This document shows positions 40,003 to 52,284 of a stretch of 64,000 nt of DNA, in pieces. Position 1 is the stretch's first letter, and each line of letters begins with the position of its first letter. The translations under genes and the position numbers were made by a program. The DNA is from Auanema rhodensis (Eukaryota; Nematoda; Chromadorea; Rhabditida; Rhabditidae): NCBI GenBank assembly GCA_964057225.1, contig OZ059897.1:17918001-17982000 (forward strand), in the 5' to 3' direction. Below the pieces are notes generated by a model. That model had not been told where the DNA came from, made no database searches, and saw only the letters and a list, made by a program, of their open reading frames with translations.

Positions 40003-43000
40003 TTTCGAAAAATTTCAAAATAGTTTAGCAAAAAGTAGATGTTTTTAGATTCCATTTTTTAAGGCAAAGACGATGGACAATGTTATTCAACGAAAAAATT
40101 AATTCTTCAGGGTGAAAATTGAGGATATAAGTGTGAACTTATATCAGTTGATATCTCGGTGCATTTTTAAGCTAGCGCAAATCTGATAACACAGATCGAC
40201 GCAGCTTAAAAATCCGCATCGAATGCACTATACTACATCGAGAAACGCTTAATACAAAAATTAGTTATAATCGTTTGAAAAATGATGCATTAGTGTATGT
40301 TGAGTTTCCATGTACACTCAACATTGCTTCCAAAAACATTTTGACAAAAATTTTTTCGAAAAATTTCAAAATAATTTAGCAAAAAGTAGATGTTTTTAGA
40401 TTCCATTTTTCAAGGCAAAGACGATGGACAATGTTATTCAACGAAAAAATTAATTCTTCAGGGTGAAAATCGAGGATATAAGTGTGAACTTATATCAGTT
40501 GATATCTCGGTGCATTTTTAAGCTAGCGCAAATCTGATAACACAGATCGACGCAGCTTAAAAATCCGCATCGAATGCACTATACTACATTGAGAAACGCT
40601 TAATACAAAAATTAGTTATAATCGTTTGAAAAATGATGCATTAGTGTATGTTGAGTTTCCATGTACACTCAACATTGCTTCCAAAAACATTTTGACAAAA
40701 ATTTTTTCGAAAAATTTCAAAATAATTTAGCAAAACGTAGATGCTTTTAGATTCCATTTTTCAAGGCAAAGACGATGGACAATGTTATTCAACGAAAAAA
40801 TTAATTCTTCAGGGTGAAAATTGAGGATATAAGTGTGAACTTATATCAGTTGATATCTCGGTGCATTTTTAAGCTAGCGCAAATCTGATAACACAGATCG
40901 ACGCAGCTTAAAAATCCGCATCGAATGCACTATACTACATTGAGAAACGCTTAATACAAAAATTAGTTATAATCGTTTGAAAAATGATGCATTAGTGTAT
41001 GTTGAGTTTCCATGTACACTCAACATTGCTTCCAAAAACGTTTTGACAAAAATTTTTTCGAAAAATTTCAAAATAGTTTAGCAAAAAGTAGATGTTTTTA
41101 GATTCCATTTTTCAAGGCAAAGACGATGGACAATGTTATTCAACGAAAAAATTAATTCTTCAGGGTGAAAATTGAGGATATAAGTGTGAACTTATATCAG
41201 TTGATATCTCGGTGCATTTTTAAGCTAGCGCAAATCTGATAACACAGATCGACGCAGCTTAAAAATCCGCATCGAATGCACTATACTACATTGAGAAACG
41301 CTTAATACAAAAATTAGTTATAATCGTTTGAAAAATGATGCATTAGTGTATGTTGAGTTTCCATGTACACTCAACATTGCTTCCAAAAACATTTTGACAA
41401 AAATTTTTTCGAAAAATTTCAAAATAATTTAGCAAAAAGTAGATGCTTTTAGATTCCATTTTTCAAGGCAAAGACGATGGACAATGTTATTCAACGAAAA
41501 AATTAATTCTTCAGGGTGAAAATTGAGGATATAAGTGTGAACTTATATCAGTTGATATCTCGGTGCATTTTTAAGCTAGCGCAAATCTGATAACACAGAT
41601 CGACGCAGCTTAAAAATCCGCATCGAATGCACTATACTACATTGAGAAACGCTTAATACAAAAATTAGTTATAATCGTTTGAAAAATGATGCATTAGTGT
41701 ATGTTGAGTTTCCATGTACACTCAACATTGCTTCCAAAAACGTTTTGACAAAAATTTTTTCGAAAAATTTCAAAATAGTTTAGCAAAAAGTAGATGTTTT
41801 TAGATTCCATTTTTCAAGGCAAAGACGATGGACAATGTTATTCAACGAAAAAATTAATTCTTCAGGGTGAAAATTGAGGATATAAGTGTGAACTTATATC
41901 AGATGATATCTCGGTGCATTTTTAAGCTAGCGCAAATCTGATAACACAGATCGACGCAGCTTAAAAATCCGCATCGAATGCACTATACTACATTGAGAAA
42001 CGCTTAATACAAAAATTAGTTATAATCGTTTGAAAAATGATGCATTAGTGTATGTTGAGTTTCCATGTACACTCAACATTGCTTCCAAAAACATTTTGAC
42101 AAAAATTTTTTCGAAAAATTTCAAAATAGTTTAGCAAAAAGTAGATGTTTTTAGATTCCATTTTTCAAGGCAAAGACGATGGACAATGTTATTCAACGAA
42201 AAAATTAATTCTTCAGGGTGAAAATTGAGGATATAAGTGCGAACTTATATCAGTTGATATCTCGGTGCATTTTTAAGCTAGCGCAAATCTGATAACACAG
42301 ATCGACGCAGCTTAAAAATCCGCATCGAATGCACTATACTACATTGAGAAACACTTGATACAAAAATTAGTTATGATCGTTTGAAAAATGATGCATTAGT
42401 GTATGTTGAGTTTCCAAGTACACTCAACATTGCTTCCAAAAACATTTTGACAAAAATTTTTTCGAAAAATTTCAAAATAATTTAGCAAAAAGTAGATGTT
42501 TTTAGATTCCATTTTTCAAGGCAAAGACGATGGACAATGTTATTCAACGAAAAAATTAATTCTTCAGGGTGAAAATCGAGGATATAAGTGTGAACTTATA
42601 TCAGTTGATATCTCGGTGCATTTTTAAGCTAGCGCAAATCTGATAACACAGATCGACGCAGCTTAAAAATCCGCATCGAATGCACTATACTACATTGAGA
42701 AACGCTTAATACAAAAATTAGTTATAATCGTTTGAAAAATGATGCATTAGTGTATGTTGAGTTTCCATGTACACTCAACATTGCTTCCAAAAACATTTTG
42801 ACAAAAATTTTTTCGAAAAATTTCAAAATAATTTAGCAAAAAGTAGATGCTTTTAGATTCCATTTTTCAAGGCAAAGACGATGGACAATGTTATTCAACG
42901 AAAAAATTAATTCTTCAGGGTGAAAATTGAGGATATAAGTGTGAACTTATATCAGTTGATATCTCGGTGCATTTTTAAGCTAGCGCAAATCTGATAACAC

Positions 43001-43161
43001 AGATCGACGCAGCTTAAAAATCCGCATCGAATGCACTATACTACATTGAGAAACGCTTAATACAAAAATTAGTTATAATCGTTTGAAAAATGATGCATTA
43101 GTGTATGTTGAGTTTCCATGTACACTCAACATTGCTTCCAAAAACGTTTTGACAAAAATTT
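40003..43161. repeat. Nine-unit block, copy 1
   Basis: Units 40003 (g21, t58, t118, c237), X 40354, E 40705 (g336, private c near 30), D 41056, E 41407 (g336), D/V hybrid 41758, W 42109, X 42460, E 42811 (g336). The first five units recur in the same order 3159 bp to the right (43162-44916); the last four do not match. E and D units alternate at 40705-42108, a 702-bp dimer. Confidence 0.85.
41758..42108. repeat. Hybrid unit: D left, V right
   Basis: Left diagnostics are D (g21, t40, full length); right diagnostics are V (a146) with a336, whereas the preceding D at 41056 has t146. It is followed by W at 42109, the unit that normally follows V further right. The switch falls between offset 58 and offset 146, the same interval as in the hybrid at 38600, though the left parent differs (c58 here, t58 there). 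Confidence 0.83.
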
Positions 43162-46100
43162 TTTCGAAAAATTTCAAAATAGTTTAGCAAAAAGTAGATG
43201 TTTTTAGATTCCATTTTTTAAGGCAAAGACGATGGACAATGTTATTCAACGAAAAAATTAATTCTTCAGGGTGAAAATTGAGGATATAAGTGTGAACTTA
43301 TATCAGTTGATATCTCGGTGCATTTTTAAGCTAGCGCAAATCTGATAACACAGATCGACGCAGCTTAAAAATCCGCATCGAATGCACTATACTACATCGA
43401 GAAACGCTTAATACAAAAATTAGTTATAATCGTTTGAAAAATGATGCATTAGTGTATGTTGAGTTTCCATGTACACTCAACATTGCTTCCAAAAACATTT
43501 TGACAAAAATTTTTTCGAAAAATTTCAAAATAATTTAGCAAAAAGTAGATGTTTTTAGATTCCATTTTTCAAGGCAAAGACGATGGACAATGTTATTCAA
43601 CGAAAAAATTAATTCTTCAGGGTGAAAATCGAGGATATAAGTGTGAACTTATATCAGTTGATATCTCGGTGCATTTTTAAGCTAGCGCAAATCTGATAAC
43701 ACAGATCGACGCAGCTTAAAAATCCGCATCGAATGCACTATACTACATTGAGAAACGCTTAATACAAAAATTAGTTATAATCGTTTGAAAAATGATGCAT
43801 TAGTGTATGTTGAGTTTCCATGTACACTCAACATTGCTTCCAAAAACATTTTGACAAAAATTTTTTCGAAAAATTTCAAAATAATTTAGCAAAAAGTAGA
43901 TGCTTTTAGATTCCATTTTTCAAGGCAAAGACGATGGACAATGTTATTCAACGAAAAAATTAATTCTTCAGGGTGAAAATTGAGGATATAAGTGTGAACT
44001 TATATCAGTTGATATCTCGGTGCATTTTTAAGCTAGCGCAAATCTGATAACACAGATCGACGCAGCTTAAAAATCCGCATCGAATGCACTATACTACATT
44101 GAGAAACGCTTAATACAAAAATTAGTTATAATCGTTTGAAAAATGATGCATTAGTGTATGTTGAGTTTCCATGTACACTCAACATTGCTTCCAAAAACGT
44201 TTTGACAAAAATTTTTTCGAAAAATTTCAAAATAGTTTAGCAAAAAGTAGATGTTTTTAGATTCCATTTTTCAAGGCAAAGACGATGGACAATGTTATTC
44301 AACGAAAAAATTAATTCTTCAGGGTGAAAATTGAGGATATAAGTGTGAACTTATATCAGTTGATATCTCGGTGCATTTTTAAGCTAGCGCAAATCTGATA
44401 ACACAGATCGACGCAGCTTAAAAATCCGCATCGAATGCACTATACTACATTGAGAAACGCTTAATACAAAAATTAGTTATAATCGTTTGAAAAATGATGC
44501 ATTAGTGTATGTTGAGTTTCCATGTACACTCAACATTGCTTCCAAAAACATTTTGACAAAAATTTTTTCGAAAAATTTCAAAATAATTTAGCAAAAAGTA
44601 GATGCTTTTAGATTCCATTTTTCAAGGCAAAGACGATGGACAATGTTATTCAACGAAAAAATTAATTCTTCAGGGTGAAAATTGAGGATATAAGTGTGAA
44701 CTTATATCAGTTGATATCTCGGTGCATTTTTAAGCTAGCGCAAATCTGATAACACAGATCGACGCAGCTTAAAAATCCGCATCGAATGCACTATACTACA
44801 TTGAGAAACGCTTAATACAAAAATTAGTTATAATCGTTTGAAAAATGATGCATTAGTGTATGTTGAGTTTCCATGTACACTCAACATTGCTTCCAAAAAC
44901 GTTTTGACAAAAATTTTTTCGAAAAATTTCAAAATAGTTTAGCAAAAAGTAGATGTTTTTAGATTCCATTTTTCAAGGCAAAGACGATGGACAATGTTAT
45001 TCAACGAAAAAATTAATTCTTCAGGGTGAAAATTGAGGATATAAGTGTGAACTTATATCAGTTGATATCTCGGTGCATTTTTAAGCTAGCGCAAATCTGA
45101 TAACACAGATCGACGCAGCTTAAAAATCCGCATCGAATGCACTATACTACATCGAGAAACGCTTAATACAAAAATTAGTTATAATCGTTTGAAAAATGAT
45201 GCATTAGTGTATGTTGAGTTTCCATGTACACTCAACATTGCTTCCAAAAACATTTTGACAAAAATTTTTTCGAAAAATTTCAAAATAATTTAGCAAAAAG
45301 TAGATGTTTTTAGATTCCATTTTTCAAGGCAAAGACGATGGACAATGTTATTCAACGAAAAAATTAATTCTTCAGGGTGAAAATCGAGGATATAAGTGTG
45401 AACTTATATCAGTTGATATCTCGGTGCATTTTTAAGCTAGCGCAAATCTGATAACACAGATCGACGCAGCTTAAAAATCCGCATCGAATGCACTATACTA
45501 CATTAAGAAACGCTTGATACAAAAATTAGTTATGATCGTTTGAAAAATGATGCATTAGTGTATGTTGAGTTTCCATGTACACTCAACATTGCTTCCAAAA
45601 ACATTTTGACAAAAATTTTTTCGAAAAATTTCAAAATAATTTAGCAAAAAGTAGATGCTTTTAGATTCCATTTTTCAAGGCAAAGACGATGGACAATGTT
45701 ATTCAACGAAAAAATTAATTCTTCAGGGTGAAAATCGAGGATATAAGTGTGAACTTATATCAGTTGATATCTCGGTGCATTTTTAAGCTAGCGCAAATCT
45801 GATAACACAGATCGACGCAGCTTAAAAATCCGCATCGAATGCACTATACTACATCGAGAAACGCTTAATACAAAAATTAGTTATAATCGTTTGAAAAATG
45901 ATGCATTAGTGTATGTTGAGTTTCCATGTACACTCAACATTGCTTCCAAAAACATTTTGACAAAAATTTTTTCGAAAAATTTCAAAATAATTTAGCAAAA
46001 AGTAGATGTTTTTAGATTCCATTTTTCAAGGCAAAGACGATGGACAATGTTATTCAACGAAAAAATTAATTCTTCAGGGTGAAAATCGAGGATATAAGTG

Positions 46101-46320
46101 TGAACTTATATCAGTTGATATCTCGGTGCATTTTTAAGCTAGCGCAAATCTGATAACACAGATCGACGCAGCTTAAAAATCCGCATCGAATGCACTATAC
46201 TACATCGAGAAACGCTTAATACAAAAATTAGTTATAATCGTTTGAAAAATGATGCATTAGTGTATGTTGAGTTTCCATGTACACTCAACATTGCTTCCAA
46301 AAACATTTTGACAAAAATTT
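43162..46320. repeat. Nine-unit block, copy 2, divergent right part
   Basis: Units 43162 (as 40003), X 43513, E 43864 (g336), D 44215, E 44566 (g336), Y 44917, T 45268, 45619 (c40, c118, c237, as 35094) and 45970 (c118, c237). The first 1755 bp match 40003-41757 unit for unit. From 44917 the order departs: copy 1 continues with a D/V hybrid and W, this copy with Y and T. The duplication was either five units long, or nine with later replacement. Confidence 0.85.
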
Positions 46321-49300
46321 TTTCGAAAAATTTCAAAATAATTTAGCAAAAAGTAGATGTTTTTAGATTCCATTTTTCAAGGCAAAGACGATGGACAATG
46401 TTATTCAACGAAAAAATTAATTCTTCAGGGTGAAAATCGAGGATATAAGTGTGAACTTATATCAGTTGATATCTCGGTGCATTTTTAAGCTAGCGCAAAT
46501 CTGATAACACAGATCGACGCAGCTTAAAAATCCGCATCGAATGCACTATACTACATTAAGAAACGCTTGATACAAAAATTAGTTATGATCGTTTGAAAAA
46601 TGATGCATTAGTGTATGTTGAGTTTCCATGTACACTCAACATTGCTTCCAAAAACATTTTGACAAAAATTTTTTCGAAAAATTTCAAAATAATTTAGCAA
46701 AAAGTAGATGTTTTTAGATTCCATTTTTTAAGGCAAAGACGATGGACAATGTTATTCAACGAAAAAATTAATTCTTCAGGGTGAAAATTGAGGATATAAG
46801 TGTGAACTTATATCAGTTGATATCTCGGTGCATTTTTAAGCTAGCGCAAATCTGATAACACAGATCGACGCAGCTTAAAAATCCGCATCGAATGCACTAT
46901 ACTACATTGAGAAACGCTTAATACAAAAATTAGTTATAATCGTTTGAAAAATGATGCATTAGTGTATGTTGAGTTTCCATGTACACTCAACATTGCTTCC
47001 AAAAACGTTTTGACAAAAATTTTTTCGAAAAATTTCAAAATAGTTTAGCAAAAAGTAGATGTTTTTAGATTCCATTTTTCAAGGCAAAGACGATGAACAA
47101 TGTTATTCAACGAAAAAATTAATTCTTCAGGGTGAAAATTGAGGATATAAGTGTGAACTTATATCAGTTGATATCTCGGTGCATTTTTAAGCTAGCGCAA
47201 ATCTGATAACACAGATCGACGCAGCTTAAAAATCCGCATCGAATGCACTATACTACATTGAGAAACGCTTAATACAAAAATTAGTTATAATCGTTTGAAA
47301 AATGATGCATTAGTGTATGTTGAGTTTCCATGTACACTCAACATTGCTTCCAAAAACATTTTGACAAAAATTTTTTCGAAAAATTTCAAAATAATTTAGC
47401 AAAAAGTAGATGCTTTTAGATTCCATTTTCAAGGCAAAGACGATGGACAATGTTATTCAACGAAAAAATTAATTCTTCAGGGTGAAAATTGAGGATATAA
47501 GTGTGAACTTATATCAGATGATATCTCGGTGCATTTTTAAGCTAGCGCAAATCTGATAACACAGATCGACGCAGCTTAAAAATCCGCATCGAATGCACTA
47601 TACTACATTGAGAAACGCTTAATACAAAAATTAGTTATAATCGTTTGAAAAATGATGCATTAGTGTATGTTGAGTTTCCATGTACACTCAACATTGCTTC
47701 CAAAAACATTTTGACAAAAATTTTTTCGAAAAATTTCAAAATAGTTTAGCAAAAAGTAGATGTTTTTAGATTCCATTTTTCAAGGCAAAGACGATGGACA
47801 ATGTTATTCAACGAAAAAATTAATTCTTCAGGGTGAAAATTGAGGATATAAGTGCGAACTTATATCAGTTGATATCTCGGTGCATTTTTAAGCTAGCGCA
47901 AATCTGATAACACAGATCGACGCAGCTTAAAAATCCGCATCGAATGCACTATACTACATTAAGAAACGCTTGATACAAAAATTAGTTATGATCGTTTGAA
48001 AAATGATGCATTAGTGTATGTTGAGTTTCCATGTACACTCAACATTGCTTCCAAAAACATTTTGACAAAAATTTTTTCGAAAAATTTCAAAATAATTTAG
48101 CAAAAAGTAGATGTTTTTAGATTCCATTTTTCAAGGCAAAGACGATGGACAATGTTATTCAACGAAAAAATTAATTCTTCAGGGTGAAAATCGAGGATAT
48201 AAGTGTGAACTTATATCAGTTGATATCTCGGTGCATTTTTAAGCTAGCGCAAATCTGATAACACAGATCGACGCAGCTTAAAAATCCGCATCGAATGCAC
48301 TATACTACATTGAGAAACGCTTAATACAAAAATTAGTTATAATCGTTTGAAAAATGATGCATTAGTGTATGTTGAGTTTCCATGTACACTCAACATTGCT
48401 TCCAAAAACATTTTGACAAAAATTTTTTCGAAAAATTTCAAAATAATTTAGCAAAAAGTAGATGTTTTTAGATTCCATTTTTTAAGGCAAAGACGATGGA
48501 CAATGTTATTCAACGAAAAAATTAATTCTTCAGGGTGAAAATTGAGGATATAAGTGTGAACTTATATCAGTTGATATCTCGGTGCATTTTTAAGCTAGCG
48601 CAAATCTGATAACACAGATCGACGCAGCTTAAAAATCCGCATCGAATGCACTATACTACATTGAGAAACGCTTAATACAAAAATTAGTTATAATCGTTTG
48701 AAAAATGATGCATTAGTGTATGTTGAGTTTCCATGTACACTCAACATTGCTTCCAAAAACGTTTTGACAAAAATTTTTTCGAAAAATTTCAAAATAGTTT
48801 AGCAAAAAGTAGATGTTTTTAGATTCCATTTTTCAAGGCAAAGACGATGGACAATGTTATTCAACGAAAAAATTAATTCTTCAGGGTGAAAATTGAGGAT
48901 ATAAGTGTGAACTTATATCAGTTGATATCTCGGTGCATTTTTAAGCTAGCGCAAATCTGATAACACAGATCGACGCAGCTTAAAAATCCGCATCGAATGC
49001 ACTATACTACATCGAGAAACGCTTAATACAAAAATTAGTTATAATCGTTTGAAAAATGATGCATTAGTGTATGTTGAGTTTCCATGTACACTCAACATTG
49101 CTTCCAAAAACATTTTGACAAAAATTTTTTCGAAAAATTTCAAAATAATTTAGCAAAAAGTAGATGTTTTTAGATTCCATTTTTCAAGGCAAAGACGATG
49201 GACAATGTTATTCAACGAAAAAATTAATTCTTCAGGGTGAAAATCGAGGATATAAGTGTGAACTTATATCAGTTGATATCTCGGTGCATTTTTAAGCTAG

Positions 49301-50531
49301 CGCAAATCTGATAACACAGATCGACGCAGCTTAAAAATCCGCATCGAATGCACTATACTACATTAAGAAACGCTTGATACAAAAATTAGTTATGATCGTT
49401 TGAAAAATGATGCATTAGTGTATGTTGAGTTTCCATGTACACTCAACATTGCTTCCAAAAACATTTTGACAAAAATTTTTTCGAAAAATTTCAAAATAAT
49501 TTAGCAAAAAGTAGATGTTTTTAGATTCCATTTTTTAAGGCAAAGACGATGGACAATGTTATTCAACGAAAAAATTAATTCTTCAGGGTGAAAATGGAGG
49601 ATATAAGTGTGAACTTATATCAGTTGATATCTCGGTGCATTTTTAAGCTAGCGCAAATCTGATAACACAGATCGACGCAGCTTAAAAATCCGCATCGAAT
49701 GCACTATACTACATTGAGAAACGCTTAATACAAAAATTAGTTATAATCGTTTGAAAAATGATGCATTAGTGTATGTTGAGTTTCCATGTACACTCAACAT
49801 TGCTTCCAAAAACGTTTTGACAAAAATTTTTTCGAAAAATTTCAAAATAGTTTAGCAAAAAGTAGATGTTTTTAGATTCCATTTTTCAAGGCAAAGACGA
49901 TGGACAATGTTATTCAACGAAAAAATTAATTCTTCAGGGTGAAAATTGAGGATATAAGTGTGAACTTATATCAGTTGATATCTCGGTGCATTTTTAAGCT
50001 AGCGCAAATCTGATAACACAGATCGACGCAGCTTAAAAATCCGCATCGAATGCACTATACTACATTGAGAAACGCTTAATACAAAAATTAGTTATAATCG
50101 TTTGAAAAATGATGCATTAGTGTATGTTGAGTTTCCATGTACACTCAACATTGCTTCCAAAAACGTTTTGACAAAAATTTTTTCGAAAAATTTCAAAATA
50201 GTTTAGCAAAAAGTAGATGTTTTTAGATTCCATTTTTCAAGGCAAAGACGATGGACAATGTTATTCAACGAAAAAATTAATTCTTCAGGGTGAAAATTGA
50301 GGATATAAGTGTGAACTTATATCAGTTGATATCTCGGTGCATTTTTAAGCTAGCGCAAATCTGATAACACAGATCGACGCAGCTTAAAAATCCGCATCGA
50401 ATGCACTATACTACATTGAGAAACGCTTAATACAAAAATTAGTTATAATCGTTTGAAAAATGATGCATTAGTGTATGTTGAGTTTCCATGTACACTCAAC
50501 ATTGCTTCCAAAAACATTTTGACAAAAATTT
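46321..50531. repeat. Z/Y/T/D block
   Basis: T 46321, Z 46672, D 47023 (private a, GATGAACAA for GATGGACAA), V 47374 (350 bp), W2 47724, X 48075, Z 48426, Y 48777, T 49128, Z 49479 (private g at 118), D 49830 (g336), D 50181. The Z-Y-T trio at 48426-49478 is the same that recurs inside the right-hand 9-mer. The order W2-X-Z-Y-T (47724-49478) also matches 58247-60001. The block therefore shares ancestry with the terminal HOR. Confidence 0.87.
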
Positions 50532-51583
50532 TTTCGAAAAATTTCAAAATAATTTAGCAAAAAGTAGATGCTTTCAGATTCCATTTTCAAGGCAAAGACG
50601 ATGGACAATGTTATTCAACGAAAAAATTAATTCTTCAGGGTGAAAATTGAGGATATAAGTGTGAACTTATATCAGATGATATCTCGGTGCATTTTTAAGC
50701 TAGCGCAAATCTGATAACACAGATCGACGCAGCTTAAAAATCCGCATCGAATGCACTATACTACATTGAGAAACGCTTAATACAAAAATTAGTTATAATC
50801 GTTTGAGAAATGATGCATTAGTGTATGTTGAGTTTCCATGTACACTCAACATTGCTTCCAAAAACATTTTGACAAAAATTTTTTCGAAAAATTTCAAAAT
50901 AGTTTAGCAAAAAGTAGATGTTTTTAGATTCCATTTTTCAAGGCAAAGACGATGGACAATGTTATTCAACGAAAAAATTAATTCTTCAGGGTGAAAATTG
51001 AGGATATAAGTGCGAACTTATATCAGTTGATATCTCGGTGCATTTTTAAGCTAGCGCAAATCTGATAACACAGATCGACGCAGCTTAAAAATCCGCATCG
51101 AATGCACTATACTACATTGAGAAACACTTGATACAAAAATTAGTTATGATCGTTTGAAAAATGAAGCATTAGTGTATGTTGAGTTTCCAAGTACACTCAA
51201 CATTGCTTCCAAAAACATTTTGACAAAAATTTTTTCGAAAAATTTCAAAATAATTTAGCAAAAAGTAGATGTTTTTAGATTCCATTTTTCAAGGCAAAGA
51301 CGATGGACAATGTTATTCAACGAAAAAATTAATTCTTCAGGGTGAAAATTGAGGATATAAGTGTGAACTTATATCAGTTGATATCTCGGTGCATTTTTAA
51401 GCTAGCGCAAATCTGATAACACAGATCGACGCAGCTTAAAAATCCGCATCGAATGCACTATACTACATTGAGAAACGCTTAATACAAAAATTAGTTATAA
51501 TCGTTTGAAAAATGATGCATTAGTGTATGTTGAGTTTCCATGTACACTCAACATTGCTTCCAAAAACATTTTGACAAAAATTT
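50532..51583. repeat. Leading V-W-X' trimer
   Basis: V 50532 (350 bp, a146, g277, private c within offsets 41-45), W 50882 (a309, private a near 284) and X' 51233 (t118). It precedes the regular V-W-X HOR and has the same order, but carries private changes and t118 in its X unit. Confidence 0.9.
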
Positions 51584-52284
51584 TTTCGAAAAATTTCAAA
51601 ATAATTTAGCAAAAAGTAGATGCTTTTAGATTCCATTTTCAAGGCAAAGACGATGGACAATGTTATTCAACGAAAAAATTAATTCTTCAGGGTGAAAATT
51701 GAGGATATAAGTGTGAACTTATATCAGTTGATATCTCGGTGCATTTTTAAGCTAGCGCAAATCTGATAACACAGATCGACGCAGCTTAAAAATCCGCATC
51801 GAATGCACTATACTACATTGAGAAACGCTTAATACAAAAATTAGTTATAATCGTTTGAAAAATGATGCATTAGTGTATGTTGAGTTTCCATGTACACTCA
51901 ACATTGCTTCCAAAAACATTTTGACAAAAATTTTTTCGAAAAATTTCAAAATAATTTAGCAAAAAGTAGATGCTTTTAGATTCCATTTTTCAAGGCAAAG
52001 ACGATGGACAATGTTATTCAACGAAAAAATTAATTCTTCAGGGTGAAAATTGAGGATATAAGTGCGAACTTATATCAGTTGATATCTCGGTGCATTTTTA
52101 AGCTAGCGCAAATCTGATAACACAGATCGACGCAGCTTAAAAATCCGCATCGAATGCACTATACTACATTGAGAAACACTTGATACAAAAATTAGTTATG
52201 ATCGTTTGAAAAATGATGCATTAGTGTATGTTGAGTTTCCAAGTACACTCAACATTGCTTCCAAAAACATTTTGACAAAAATTT
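51584..52284. repeat. V'-W' pair with an E-like conversion tract
   Basis: The left end of V' is V and the right end of W' is W, but between them lies sequence matching E: t146 and a277 in V', a21 and c40 without the T deletion in W'. The left switch lies between about 51636 and 51728, the right switch between 51973 and 52065. The tract is about one unit long and leaves the register unchanged. The same pair recurs at 54740-55440. Confidence 0.85.
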
